From JAGVSV01 sp040766135 (GTDB lineage: Bacteria; Bacillota; Clostridia; Christensenellales; Aristaeellaceae), in NCBI GenBank assembly GCA_040766135.1, contig JAXGRA010000003.1, positions 133,288-197,287 of the forward strand: a stretch of DNA of 64,000 bases. Reading direction: 5' to 3'. The notes under the pieces are model-generated. The model made no database searches. It saw nothing but the letters and a program-made list of their open reading frames with translations, and was not told the origin of the DNA. Shown one piece after another: positions 50,730 to 59,913 of the stretch. Position 1 is the first letter of the stretch. Each line of letters opens with the position of its first letter. Both the position numbers and the translations under genes were made by a program.

Positions 50730-51629
50730 ATGCGCACTGTATATAAGAAAGGAATTCGCCGTTCCTTTGGAGAACGAGTTTTTGATGTGTTTAACGTATT
50801 TTTTATGGTAGTTATCTCGTTTACCATCCTCTATCCGTTTTGGAATCTGATGATCCAATCGCTGAATGAAGGAATAGTGAATGTTAACAATTTACGGCTG
50901 TGGCCATCGCATTTTACTTTCAGCAACTATGCCTATGTGTTGGAGAACAAGTATATTTGGTCCGGGTACCGCGAAACGCTTATCCGTACTATTGCAGGTA
51001 CGACATTGGGGCTATTGGTTACAATGTTTGGTGCGTATGCTACCAGCAAAAAATATCTGCCTTTCCGTTCGTTTTTTATGCTCATGATTGTTATTCCTAT
51101 GTTTTTTAGTGGTGGCTTGATTCCTAGCTACTTGTGGAATGTGCAGTTAGGCTTGCGCAATTCACGCTGGGTATTGATTTTACCAGGATTGATTAGCAGC
51201 TATAATTTAATTGTTATGCGTAATTTTTTCCAAGGTGTGCCATTAGAGCTTGAAGAAAGCGCACGTATTGACGGAGCCAACAACATTCGTATCTTGTTCT
51301 CTATTTATATTCCAGTGTCCTTGGCTGTGCTGGCTACCATCACGTTATGGGTTATGGTAGGGCATTGGAATGCTTGGTTTGATGCCACGATCTATATCAA
51401 CCGTGCTGAACTGTATCCTTTGCAGGTTGTAGTACGCCGCATATTATTGGAAGGCACCCAGCAGTTGATGGACATCAACCCCAACATCGGTGAAACGTCA
51501 CAGACCGCTTCGCCTGATAGCATCAAAGCAGCTACTGTTTTTGTATGCATGTTACCAATTATGTGTATATATCCCCTTTTGCAACGCTATTTCGTCAAAG
51601 GAACTCTGGTGGGTGCAATCAAAGGATAG
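50730..51629 (+). CDS. Carbohydrate ABC transporter permease (YtcP/MalG type)
   Basis: A 299-residue partner permease with six spans. VFFMVVISFTILYPFWNLMI leads, and the EAA loop is ELEESARIDGANNIRILFSI followed by YIPVSL. The ending YPLLQRYFVKGTLVGAIKG is typical of this subgroup. TAAGGAGGGAAC precedes the ATG, 9 bases after the first permease. The pair forms the membrane channel for the binding protein at 51702. Confidence 0.92.
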   Translation: MRTVYKKGIRRSFGERVFDVFNVFFMVVISFTILYPFWNLMIQSLNEGIVNVNNLRLWPSHFTFSNYAYVLENKYIWSGYRETLIRTIAGTTLGLLVTMFGAYATSKKYLPFRSFFMLMIVIPMFFSGGLIPSYLWNVQLGLRNSRWVLILPGLISSYNLIVMRNFFQGVPLELEESARIDGANNIRILFSIYIPVSLAVLATITLWVMVGHWNAWFDATIYINRAELYPLQVVVRRILLEGTQQLMDINPNIGETSQTASPDSIKAATVFVCMLPIMCIYPLLQRYFVKGTLVGAIKG

Positions 51630-51701
51630 TATCTGGTGGCGATTGGTGGGCAATACCCACATCGTAATATAATCACCCCATAACGAGAAGGAGGCATATC
51701 T

Positions 51702-53237
51702 ATGAAAAGGACAGTTGCGATCCTGCTGCTGGCATTGATGGTGTTTGTCAGCCTACCGTTCGCGGTAATGCAAGCAGAAGAACCCTACACTTACACGATG
51801 GTCATGTACAACTTCGGCCCCTTGGATGAAGACCCGCTAATGGTTAAACACTGGAACGACAAGTATGGCGTGGTATTCAAGCCCATCAATGTCGAGCAAT
51901 CCTCCGCTCAAGAGCAAATTAATCTAATGATCTCTGCTGGCGAAGTGCCGGACATCATGCAGAGCATTGATGCTAACGCCTACTTCCAACAAGGCATCAT
52001 CGGCGGCTGGACGGAGGAGTTCTTCCGTGAGCATGCTCCTCGCTTGGCCAAGTACATCGATGAAACAGAGTCAAAGTCTTGGGCGTATGCTAAGTATGAT
52101 GGCACCAACATGTATTCCATTCCCGGATTCCGCTTGTACAATACAGTTACCAAGCCGTTTATTTGGCGTACAGATTGGCTGAAAAATCTAGGCATCGACA
52201 AGCCGCCGGAAAAGCTGGAGGATATCGAGAAAGTATTCTATCAGTTTGCGAAAGAAGATCCCGACGGTAACGGCTTAGCTGATACCTATGCGCTAAGCAA
52301 TGAAGCGCTGGGGGCCATCTATGGAGCATTTGGATTCCAGCGTGGTATGTGGATGCCTACAGATGATGGCAAGGTTGTATATGGCGATGTTGTACCTGCC
52401 GCCAAAGATGCCCTTGCATTGTTGCGCAAGTGGTATGCTGATGGTGTGCTGGATCCTGAGTTTATCACTGGGGAGAATCAGGGAGGTTATTGGGCAATCT
52501 CGCATGCATTCCTGAATGGCCGCATTGGTGTGTCCGGCATGGGACAGTTCTACCATTGGGTGGATTCTACGGTATTGGGTGGACAGATGGTTGGACGCAT
52601 GGCGCAGGCTATCAAAGATACAGGCTTGCCCATTGAGTATGCCCCAGGTCATCCGCCCATTGGTGCAGATGGGCAATGTGGCACAACCAAATCACATGTA
52701 ACTTCTCTACGCACACACTTCTCTTCCATGCTGACCTCGGATCTGCCTCGGTTTGGCCGTTTGTTGGAGATCATTGATGATATGATGATGGATTTGGAAA
52801 CGGCCACCATGGTTTCGCGTGGTATGCCGGGCGAACACTTTGAAGTAGTTGATTGGAACGGGAAAAAGGTTATCAAAATGCTGGTGGAGAACAATACCAG
52901 CGCAGTTAATGGCATTGGTGCTGCTGCCTGGTTTATGTTCACCGAAGAATACAGTTATGACTTCCAGCATATGGCATATGCCTATGATTTTGCCTGGTAC
53001 GATGCCTTTATGGCTGATTTCAATCAGGGATACACAAACGCCATCTTTGGCGCACTGCCGTCCAACGCAATGTATGCTACAGAATGCAACAAGATACTCA
53101 ACGAAGGTTATATTGCGATTATCACGGGCCAGCAGCCTTTAGAGTACTTTGATGACATGGTTAAGGCTTGGGAAGGTGCCGGTGGTAATGTTCTAACAGA
53201 AGAAGCGAACACATTGTACGCTCAGCAGTCTCAGTAA
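51702..53237 (+). CDS. Extracellular sugar-binding protein
   Basis: A 511-residue solute-binding protein of the LplA-like group. The signal sequence is MKRTVAILLLALMVFVSLPF, with a likely cut after VMQA. No lipobox Cys is present, unusual for a Gram-positive binding protein, so anchoring must differ. ADTYALSNEALGAIYGAFGF and YADGVLDPEFITGE are family landmarks. AGAAGGAGGCATATCT precedes the ATG. It delivers an oligosaccharide to the two permeases; the GH78, nucleoside hydrolase and GH43-like genes nearby suggest a plant-type glycan. Confidence 0.9.
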   Translation: MKRTVAILLLALMVFVSLPFAVMQAEEPYTYTMVMYNFGPLDEDPLMVKHWNDKYGVVFKPINVEQSSAQEQINLMISAGEVPDIMQSIDANAYFQQGIIGGWTEEFFREHAPRLAKYIDETESKSWAYAKYDGTNMYSIPGFRLYNTVTKPFIWRTDWLKNLGIDKPPEKLEDIEKVFYQFAKEDPDGNGLADTYALSNEALGAIYGAFGFQRGMWMPTDDGKVVYGDVVPAAKDALALLRKWYADGVLDPEFITGENQGGYWAISHAFLNGRIGVSGMGQFYHWVDSTVLGGQMVGRMAQAIKDTGLPIEYAPGHPPIGADGQCGTTKSHVTSLRTHFSSMLTSDLPRFGRLLEIIDDMMMDLETATMVSRGMPGEHFEVVDWNGKKVIKMLVENNTSAVNGIGAAAWFMFTEEYSYDFQHMAYAYDFAWYDAFMADFNQGYTNAIFGALPSNAMYATECNKILNEGYIAIITGQQPLEYFDDMVKAWEGAGGNVLTEEANTLYAQQSQ

Positions 53238-53250
53238 AATCATTGTTCTG

Positions 53251-53280
53251 GCAGGGACGGCTTGCCGTCCCTGCTTTTTT
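53251..53280 (+). terminator. Terminator after the binding-protein gene
   Basis: Perfect 10-bp stem GCAGGGACGG (53251-53260) with CCGTCCCTGC (53265-53274), loop CTTG, then TTTTTT. Partial read-through would feed the downstream glycosidase and favour high binding-protein mRNA. Confidence 0.9.
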
Positions 53281-53302
53281 ATAACGAAAAGGAGAAGCAA
53301 TA

Positions 53303-54193
53303 ATGCTATTTACCAACACCAAACGCCACCATTTTGCTAAGGATCCGGCGGTGGTGCGTTTTCAGGGTGCGTATTACTTGTATTACACCATCCGGCTAAG
53401 TCAGGATCCGATGAAAATAGGCATCGGCATTGCGCGCAGCACAGATATGGAACATTGGCAGGATGTGGCAGAGGTGCCGTTGACACAGCCCTGCGAGCAG
53501 CAGGGTATTGGCGCGCCGGGGGCCATTGTGCTGGAAGGGCGGGTACACCTATTTTATCAAACCTATGGTAATTGGCGTAATGATGCCATTTGCCATGCGG
53601 TGTCGGAGGATGGCATCCACTTTGTTAAAAACCAGCAAAATCCGGTGTTTCGCCCCACGCGGAATTGGTGTTGCGGGCGTGCCATTGACGCGGATGTATG
53701 CCTGTTTGAGGATAAGCTGTTTTTATACTTTGCCACCCGTGACCATGACATGAGGGTGCAAAAGGTGGGCGTGGCCTGGGCCGACCCCGGCAGCGCTTTT
53801 GGCCGTGCGGACTGGCATCAGGCCATGGCTCAGTCTGCATTGGTGCCCGAAATGGCTTGGGAGGGCGAGTGTATTGAAGCCCCGGCCACCATTGTGCATG
53901 CGGGCCGGGTGTATATGTTCTATGGCGGTGCGTACAACTGCAAACCGCAGCAGATTGGCTGCGCTGTTTCAGAGAATGGCGTGTTTTTCCGCAGGCTGTT
54001 TGTGCAGCCGTTCCTTTCCAATGGCCCGGAGGGCAGCTGGAATGCCTGCGAATCGGGTCATCCGTATGTGTTCCGGGACGAGGATGGCCGCGTGCACCTG
54101 TTCTATCAGGGCAGCAACGACATGGGCAAAACCTGGTATCTGTCCCGCTGTGAAATCGGGTTTGACGGTCAGGGGATGCCGTATATCCTATAA
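53303..54193 (+). CDS. GH43/GH130-like five-bladed beta-propeller glycosidase
   Basis: A 296-residue protein with repeated blades: HHFAKDPAVVRFQGAYYLYY, IARSTDMEHW, GAPGAIVLEGRVHLFYQTYG, CGRAIDADVCLFEDKLFLYF, CIEAPATIVHAGRVYMFYGG and SGHPYVFRDEDGRVHLFYQG. The DPAVV Asp, the DADV Asp and the EAPAT Glu occupy positions of the three catalytic acids in clan GH-F/GH43. No signal peptide, hence cytoplasmic. AAAAGGAGAAGC precedes the ATG. Cotranscription with the transporter is likely through the terminator. Confidence 0.82.
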   Translation: MLFTNTKRHHFAKDPAVVRFQGAYYLYYTIRLSQDPMKIGIGIARSTDMEHWQDVAEVPLTQPCEQQGIGAPGAIVLEGRVHLFYQTYGNWRNDAICHAVSEDGIHFVKNQQNPVFRPTRNWCCGRAIDADVCLFEDKLFLYFATRDHDMRVQKVGVAWADPGSAFGRADWHQAMAQSALVPEMAWEGECIEAPATIVHAGRVYMFYGGAYNCKPQQIGCAVSENGVFFRRLFVQPFLSNGPEGSWNACESGHPYVFRDEDGRVHLFYQGSNDMGKTWYLSRCEIGFDGQGMPYIL

Positions 54194-54263
54194 CGCCCCT
54201 CCTTGCTATACACATAGAATATATACAGGACTTTGTGCTTGACGGGAATAAAACATCCCGATA

Positions 54264-54293
54264 TTGACATGCGCGGAAGTTTTGTGGTATATT
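54264..54293 (+). promoter_or_regulatory. Promoter of the basic-tail protein gene
   Basis: TTGACA (54264-54269) and TATATT (54288-54293) with an 18-base spacer, 25 bases before the start codon: a strong consensus promoter. Confidence 0.7.
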
Positions 54294-54318
54294 TATGTGT
54301 ATGAGGGGAGGTAGAACC

Positions 54319-54729
54319 ATGAAGATGACGGGCAAAAAAGTTATTAGCGAAAGATATGGTGAAGGCAGCGTGATCTCGCAGGAAGGCAAGCGCATCCGCA
54401 TAGCCTTTGACAGTGTGGGCGAGAAACTGTTCGCCTTTCCCCGTGCGTTTATGCTGGACCTGCGCATGAAGGACAGCCGTTCCCAGAAGCAGATGGACAA
54501 GCTGCTGCAAGAATCGGCTGAGCATGAGGAGGCTGCGCGCGCCCAAGCCAGGGCCGAGGCCGCCGCCAAGCTGAACGAGGCCTTCGAGCAGGCGCGTGAA
54601 AAGAAACAACGCACACCGCGTAAAACTGCAACAAAAACTACCAAGACCACAAAGGCCACCAAGACAACCAAAACCACCAAGGCTGCCAAGACAACCGAGG
54701 ACACCCAACCCGCTCAAAAGGCTGGTTGA
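54319..54729 (+). CDS. Small protein with SH3-like front and histone-H1-like Lys/Thr tail
   Basis: A 136-residue protein. Residues 1-45 (MTGKKVISERYGEGSVISQE, IRIAFDSVGEKLFAFPRAFM) look like a small beta barrel similar to CarD/DUF3553-type nucleic-acid-binding units. A helical charged region follows (HEEAARAQARAEAAAKLNEA). The tail is made of TTK/TAK repeats (TATKTTKTTKATKTTKTTKA), as in bacterial histone-H1-like proteins. I suggest DNA or RNA binding; this is inference. GGGGAGGTAGAACC precedes ATG 54319. It has its own promoter and terminator. Confidence 0.75.
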   Translation: MKMTGKKVISERYGEGSVISQEGKRIRIAFDSVGEKLFAFPRAFMLDLRMKDSRSQKQMDKLLQESAEHEEAARAQARAEAAAKLNEAFEQAREKKQRTPRKTATKTTKTTKATKTTKTTKAAKTTEDTQPAQKAG

Positions 54730-54745
54730 TTATACCGATGTATTT

Positions 54746-54769
54746 ACCCGCTGCGAAGCGGGTTTTTTC
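54746..54769 (+). terminator. Terminator after the basic-tail protein gene
   Basis: ACCCGCT (54746-54752), loop GCGA, AGCGGGT (54757-54763), then TTTTTCTTTT. Confidence 0.85.
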
Positions 54770-54865
54770 TTTTCTGTGACTGCAATAATTGACCAAAGCG
54801 ATATGGCTGTGGTGTAATGGGGCAACTGCCGAAAAATACAGCGCCACGCGCAAAAGGAGAGAACG

Positions 54866-55687
54866 ATGAAACTGACCTATCTGGGCACCGCTGCTGCCGA
54901 AGGATTCCCCGGCCTTTTCTGCGCCTGTGACACTTGCCGCGAGGCCACGCGCCGCGGCGGCAAGGATTTGCGCACGCGCTCACAGGCCATTGTTGATGAC
55001 GTGCTGCTCATCGACCTGCCGCCGGACACCTATCTGCACATGCTGCGCAATAAAATCAATCTGCCGGATATTGAACACCTGCTGCTTACTCACACGCATT
55101 CGGATCATTTTCAGCCGGGCGAACTGTACTATCGTCGCCCAGGCTTTTGCGATACGCGCTCCTTTATGACGGTGTACGGCAATGACGCGCTCAAGCGCCG
55201 CATGGACGAAATGGTGGAGGAAACACAGACCACCTATGAAAAAAGCAAGCTGGCCTGCGTGGAGCTGACGGAGTTTGTGCCGCAGGAGATTGCGGGCTAC
55301 ACGGTGGTCCCGCTGCTGGCCCGGCATGCCCGCAACGAAAAGTGCTTTATCTATTTGATCGGGAAAAACGACAAATGGCTGCTGTACGGCAACGACACCG
55401 GCATTTTCCCTGATGCCACCTGGCAGTATATCCGGGACAAAAAGCTTGACCTGGTCAGCCTGGACTGTACCTGCGGCCAGATGGGCGAGGGCACCAATCA
55501 CATGGGCGTGCCCGACCTGATCAAAATGCGCCAGCTTCTTGCGGATGCAGGCTGTCTGCACGCGGGGACGCAGCTGATTGCCAACCATTTTTCGCACAAC
55601 GGCGGCCTGCTGCATGAAGGGCTGGAACAACAGCTCCAGCCCCATGGGTATCAGGTATCGTATGACGGCATGACCGTCACGGTGTAA
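54866..55687 (+). CDS. Metallo-beta-lactamase-fold hydrolase (PhnP-like)
   Basis: A 273-residue protein. FPGLFCACDTCREATRRGGK at the front has the extra Cys cluster seen in PhnP-type enzymes. HLLLTHTHSDHFQPGELYY is the H-x-H-x-D-H metal motif, LYGNDTGIFPD the bridging Asp and LIANHFSHNGGLLHE the last His region. PhnP is a cyclic ribose phosphodiesterase; no other phosphonate genes are nearby, so the substrate is open. AAAAGGAGAGAACG precedes the ATG. Confidence 0.85.
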   Translation: MKLTYLGTAAAEGFPGLFCACDTCREATRRGGKDLRTRSQAIVDDVLLIDLPPDTYLHMLRNKINLPDIEHLLLTHTHSDHFQPGELYYRRPGFCDTRSFMTVYGNDALKRRMDEMVEETQTTYEKSKLACVELTEFVPQEIAGYTVVPLLARHARNEKCFIYLIGKNDKWLLYGNDTGIFPDATWQYIRDKKLDLVSLDCTCGQMGEGTNHMGVPDLIKMRQLLADAGCLHAGTQLIANHFSHNGGLLHEGLEQQLQPHGYQVSYDGMTVTV

Positions 55688-55696
55688 AGAAAAATT

Positions 55697-56455
55697 TTAT
55701 AGTTTTGCAGCCAACTCCAGCGCCACGTAGAACGTTTTCAGCTGGTGCGCGCGCTCGTCATCGTTGCCCAAGATGCGGCGGTCCCACTGCGGGCTGTCCA
55801 GCAGGTCGGAGCTGATCAGGAAGGGGTAATACTTATACCCCCTGAAATCACACACGGCCTGCAGCGCTGCGCATTCCATTTCCACCGCGATGCAGCCCTC
55901 GGCGCGGCGGGCTTCCATGTTGCCGCGCGTTTCGCGGTAGAAGGCATCCGTCGTCCACGTGCGGCCCTGCACATGCGGCAGGCCCATTTCTGCAAAGGCT
56001 TGCGCGATAAAATCGCTGGTGGGGATGGGGATGTAGGACGTGTCTGCCGGACGGTAGTGATAGGATACGCCCTCATCGCGGTAGGCATGCGTGGGCACGA
56101 TCAGCTTGCCCTGCGCGATGTCGCTGTCCAGCACGCCGCAGGAGCCGAACATAATGAAATTGGTAGCGCCCAGCAGCTGGCTGGCCTCTTCCAGGCTCAT
56201 AGCGGCCACGGGGGCCGTGATGGGGCACATGAAAAACGCCACGTTACGCCCCTTATAGGACATGACATATATTGGCACAGGGCCGTTAACGCTGTTCAAA
56301 GCGCCTACTTTCTGGGCTGGAAACTGCTCCAGCGCATTGTCGCGCACCTCGCAGGAGAAAGTAAGGATGCAGATATCCGCGAACTTTTTGCCGGAGCGAT
56401 AGTTTTCAGGCGAGATGATGGCCGGGGTCCTATTATCAAACGTTTTGTGAATCAT
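55697..56455 (-). CDS. Nucleoside phosphorylase
   Basis: A 252-residue PNP/UDP family enzyme. NFIMFGSCGVLDSDIAQGKL is the phosphate/ribose region, IPTSDFIAQAFAEMGLP a helix, and CIAVEMECAALQAVCDFRGY the base- and ribose-binding signature with the catalytic Glu. FLISSDLLDSPQWD follows. It cleaves a nucleoside with phosphate to give base and ribose 1-phosphate. GGAGCAAAAAC precedes the ATG. Divergent in role from the nucleoside hydrolase at 47408. Confidence 0.9.
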   Translation of the reverse strand: MIHKTFDNRTPAIISPENYRSGKKFADICILTFSCEVRDNALEQFPAQKVGALNSVNGPVPIYVMSYKGRNVAFFMCPITAPVAAMSLEEASQLLGATNFIMFGSCGVLDSDIAQGKLIVPTHAYRDEGVSYHYRPADTSYIPIPTSDFIAQAFAEMGLPHVQGRTWTTDAFYRETRGNMEARRAEGCIAVEMECAALQAVCDFRGYKYYPFLISSDLLDSPQWDRRILGNDDERAHQLKTFYVALELAAKL

Positions 56456-56468
56456 GTTTTTGCTCCTT

Positions 56469-58055
56469 TTAATCTATTACATATAGCGGCCGTTTGGCCA
56501 GCGGCGCGAACAGCGCCCAGGACAGCACGGCCAGCACCGCCGCGCAGCTGATGGCCGTCAGCACATAATAACCGCCGCTGAAATACACCGCCGCACCGCA
56601 CACGGCCAGCGTGGTAAAGCCGGTAAGCATGGTCAGAAATACCTGCGCGGATTGTTTAATCATATCGATTTCGTTTTTATACGTAAAGCGCTTGAAGCGC
56701 ACATCCCACCGCAGCCCGGCCACCCCCATCCACAGGCACAGCGCCGCAGACAGCAGCACGGTCGCGGCTATTTCACCTGCGCTTAAGGGGATTAGCAGCA
56801 GCGCGCCGATTACGGAGAGCGGGATGGTGGGCAGCGCGACGATGAGAAAGGTAATCACCTTGCTGCGGTATATAATTTCCGGCGCAACCGGGCATGTGCA
56901 CATCAGCCAGGCCGCAGGCCCCTCCAGCGACACCGCCACCGCAGTGCTGCTGGTCATGGACAAAAACGCGGCCAAGATAACCGGGGCCATGCGCCGGATC
57001 AGCGCCAGGAGCGCGGGCTGGGATTGAAGCATTTGGCGCGCATCGGGCATAAACAGCGCTACTGCAAACAATATGATGGGTGTGAGCCACATGCTGATGC
57101 AGCTGTTCATCAGGTACATGGGGCGGCCCAGCAGGCCGCGCAGCTCCTTTTGAACCAGCGCGCACAGCGGGCTGCGTGAATCAGCCGATTTTTCACGCCT
57201 GCGCGTGCGTTTGACCACCATCACCGCATCGTGCAGCGCATAATAGGTGCGCCCCAATATGCCCACGGCTGCGGCCAGCGGCAATGCGTTGACCAGCACA
57301 AACAGCACCAGCTGCCATACGCCCTGCGGTTGCATGGCTTCGTTTGCCCACAGCGCGGGCGGGTACAGCGCGGTGAGCGGCGCTTTGATTGCATCCACCA
57401 GCGTGTACAGCTGCGCGCCGGATTGCGCGACCTTCATGGGCAATATCTGCGCAGCCACCACGATACCCGCCGTGGCCAGCACGCCCAGCAGCACGATGAG
57501 CAAATTCTTGTGCCGGAAACGCGCGCCCACCCAGGCGATGCTGGCGCTGCCCACGACCCCCAGCGCGGTGGGCAGCATGGGCGTACACAGGATTATCAGC
57601 AGCAGTTTGACAAGCGTGCCTGCCGTTACACCGGCAGCCAGCATATACAACACGCATGCCGGGGCCATCAGCAGCAGGGTAGACAGCAGCGCCGACAGGT
57701 ACATGGGCACCAGCCGCGACAGCGCCACCATCCCCTGGGAAAAGGGCAGTGCGCCCACCAGGTCGGCATCCCGGCGGCCAAACAGCACGGTATACCCGCG
57801 TACGATGGACACCACCAGCGCCAGCACCGCAGACAGCGCGCAGGTGTATAGGATTAACACATCGCTGGCATCGGCGGTATACAGCCCATAGGCTAACATG
57901 GTGCCATACGCAGGCAGCATCAGCCCCGCCAGCGCATAGGCCGGCAACAGCGCCATCAGGCGGCGCTTTTCCTTTTTATCGCGGGTGTGGCGTATTTCGT
58001 TAAGCCGCAGCAGGTTCACGCGCTGCGGGTATAGCAGCAGCCGCAGGCTACGCAT
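56469..58055 (-). CDS. ABC exporter permease, large
   Basis: A 528-residue, highly hydrophobic protein with roughly a dozen spans, for example LPAYALAGLMLPAYGTMLAY, SALLSTLLLMAPACVLYMLA and LIVLLGVLATAGIVVAAQIL. A cytoplasmic loop KRTRRREKSADSRSPLCALV lies mid-protein. This is the putative ABC exporter permease pattern of Clostridia. Its ATG overlaps the ATPase gene by 8 bases. Cargo unknown. Confidence 0.85.
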   Translation of the reverse strand: MRSLRLLLYPQRVNLLRLNEIRHTRDKKEKRRLMALLPAYALAGLMLPAYGTMLAYGLYTADASDVLILYTCALSAVLALVVSIVRGYTVLFGRRDADLVGALPFSQGMVALSRLVPMYLSALLSTLLLMAPACVLYMLAAGVTAGTLVKLLLIILCTPMLPTALGVVGSASIAWVGARFRHKNLLIVLLGVLATAGIVVAAQILPMKVAQSGAQLYTLVDAIKAPLTALYPPALWANEAMQPQGVWQLVLFVLVNALPLAAAVGILGRTYYALHDAVMVVKRTRRREKSADSRSPLCALVQKELRGLLGRPMYLMNSCISMWLTPIILFAVALFMPDARQMLQSQPALLALIRRMAPVILAAFLSMTSSTAVAVSLEGPAAWLMCTCPVAPEIIYRSKVITFLIVALPTIPLSVIGALLLIPLSAGEIAATVLLSAALCLWMGVAGLRWDVRFKRFTYKNEIDMIKQSAQVFLTMLTGFTTLAVCGAAVYFSGGYYVLTAISCAAVLAVLSWALFAPLAKRPLYVID

Positions 58056-58773
58056 GCTCCATCACCTCAAGGAAAAATTCCTCCAGCGATTGATCGCCGC
58101 GCACGGCGGCGGTGTCGCCCGAAGCCATCAGGCGGCCGTCTTTGATCATCGCGATTTTGTTGCACAGCTTTTCGGCCACCTCCAAGATATGCGTGGAGAA
58201 AAACACCGCGCTGCCGCTTTGGCAGAAATCCCGGATGATGCGCCGTACACGCACCACGGCCTCAGGATCCAGCCCCACAAAGGGCTCGTCCATCAAAAAC
58301 AGCCGCGGCGCGTGCAGAAACCCGCCCATCATGGCTAACTTTTGCTTCATGCCGTGCGAGTAGGTGCTGATCAAATCACTCAATCGCCCCGTTAAATCCA
58401 GCGCGTCGCCATATTGTTCAATGCGTGTTGTGCGTTCCTGCTTAGGCACTTCAAACACATCGGCTAAGTAGTCGAGGTACTGTGTCCCCGTCAAAAACTC
58501 GTACAGGTCGGGGTTATCGGGGATGTAGGCAATCCTGCGCTTGCAGGCCACGGGGTCATCGGCCACGGAAATGCCATCCACCCGGATGCTTCCCGCGTCA
58601 AAGCGCAATATACCCGCCACCGCGCGCAGCGTGGTGGTCTTGCCCGCGCCGTTTTTGCCGATGAAACCGTAAATATCCCCCGCATGAATGGTCAGCGACA
58701 CATTGTCCACCGCCGTGATGCCGCCGGGGAAGGTTTTGGTGAGGTTGGTGATCTCCAGTATAGGAACTGCCAT
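58048..58773 (-). CDS. ABC transporter ATP-binding protein
   Basis: A 241-residue ATPase with Walker A GFIGKNGAGKTTTLRAVAG, signature YSHGMKQKLAMMGGF, Walker B LFLMDEPFVGLDPEA and switch FFSTHILEVAEKL. GAAAGGAAAACGCG precedes ATG 58773; the longer upstream frame is unsupported. Translationally coupled to the large permease that follows. Confidence 0.93.
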   Translation of the reverse strand: MAVPILEITNLTKTFPGGITAVDNVSLTIHAGDIYGFIGKNGAGKTTTLRAVAGILRFDAGSIRVDGISVADDPVACKRRIAYIPDNPDLYEFLTGTQYLDYLADVFEVPKQERTTRIEQYGDALDLTGRLSDLISTYSHGMKQKLAMMGGFLHAPRLFLMDEPFVGLDPEAVVRVRRIIRDFCQSGSAVFFSTHILEVAEKLCNKIAMIKDGRLMASGDTAAVRGDQSLEEFFLEVMEHA

Positions 58774-58938
58774 CGCGTTTTCCTTTCGTGCTGGGCGCTG
58801 TACAGCCCTGCGCCCCATGATAGCGCTATCATAGCATTGCCATGCAAAACCGGGCAACCCAATGTACCGGCGTATGTTATGGTTAAACACCGCAGGGGAA
58901 CGTGCTATAATCCCTGTATCATATCATCGGAGGTACCT

Positions 58939-59913
58939 ATGTGGGCAATCGTGGGGACGTGGGCGTTTGCTGTCCATGCCGTGGAAGCGGCGGCGCCGTG
59001 GCTGGCGCAGGGCGGGGACGCCATGGAGGCTGTTATCCGCGCCATTGAGCCGGTGGAAAACGACATCTCGGAGCAATCTGTAGGCAAGGGCGGGCTGCCC
59101 AACGCCGCAGGCGAGGTGGAGCTGGACGCCGCCGTGATGGACGGGCGCACGCTGCAGATGGGCGCGGTGGCGGCGATGAAAGGCTTTGCCCACCCCACGC
59201 GCATCGCGCGCGATGTGATGCTGCGCACCAATTATGCGCTGCTGGCTGGCAAAGGGGCGGAGGACTTTGCACGGGCCTGCGGCTATGAGCCGGAGGAACT
59301 GCTCACCGAGGCTGCCCGCGCGCGCTGGCAGGAGGCTGTGGCCGCAGGCGAGGTGGCCCGTGTGCTGCCCGCCCCACGTATACAGCAGATTACGCCGGAG
59401 GGACACGACACCGTGGGCTTCTGCGCGCTGTCTACCCATGGCGACATCGCCGTGGGCGTGTCCACCAGCGGGCTGGGGTTCAAGTTGCCCGGCCGGGTGG
59501 GCGATTCGCCGCTGGTTGGCTCAGGCTTTTATGCCGACAACGCCGTAGGCGCTGCGGCTGCCACCGGCGTGGGCGAGGACATCATGAAGGGCGTTATCAG
59601 CTTCCGCGCGGTGGAGCATATGCGCCGGGGGCTGCACCCGCAGGCCGCGGCGGAATTGTCGGTGCGGGAGGTGCACCACACGCTGCTCATGCGCGGCCGT
59701 GTGCCGGGCAACATCGCGATGGTGTGCCTGAACCGCCGGGGCGAGGTGGGCGCCGCCGCCAACCACGGGAAGTTTTCCTTTGCCTGGGCCACGCAGGCGC
59801 AGGCCGTGCAGCATGAAAAGGTAATCTCCGTTGTACAGCGCCCGCAGGAGGACAGCGCGCATTACGACATTGCAACGGCGGGCGGCAGCCACGCCCCCAA
59901 GGAGGTCACATAA
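58939..59913 (+). CDS. Isoaspartyl peptidase / asparaginase (Ntn hydrolase)
   Basis: A 324-residue member of the threonine-dependent asparaginase/glycosylasparaginase family. The chain is expected to cut itself before the Thr of EGHDTVGFCALSTHGDIAVG, exposing the nucleophile. KLPGRVGDSPLVGSGFYADN and GAAAATGVGEDIMKG are the substrate-pocket motifs. It would remove isoaspartyl residues or split GlcNAc-Asn. CGGAGGTACCT precedes ATG 58939. Its stop overlaps the purB start by one base. Confidence 0.9.
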   Translation: MWAIVGTWAFAVHAVEAAAPWLAQGGDAMEAVIRAIEPVENDISEQSVGKGGLPNAAGEVELDAAVMDGRTLQMGAVAAMKGFAHPTRIARDVMLRTNYALLAGKGAEDFARACGYEPEELLTEAARARWQEAVAAGEVARVLPAPRIQQITPEGHDTVGFCALSTHGDIAVGVSTSGLGFKLPGRVGDSPLVGSGFYADNAVGAAAATGVGEDIMKGVISFRAVEHMRRGLHPQAAAELSVREVHHTLLMRGRVPGNIAMVCLNRRGEVGAAANHGKFSFAWATQAQAVQHEKVISVVQRPQEDSAHYDIATAGGSHAPKEVT

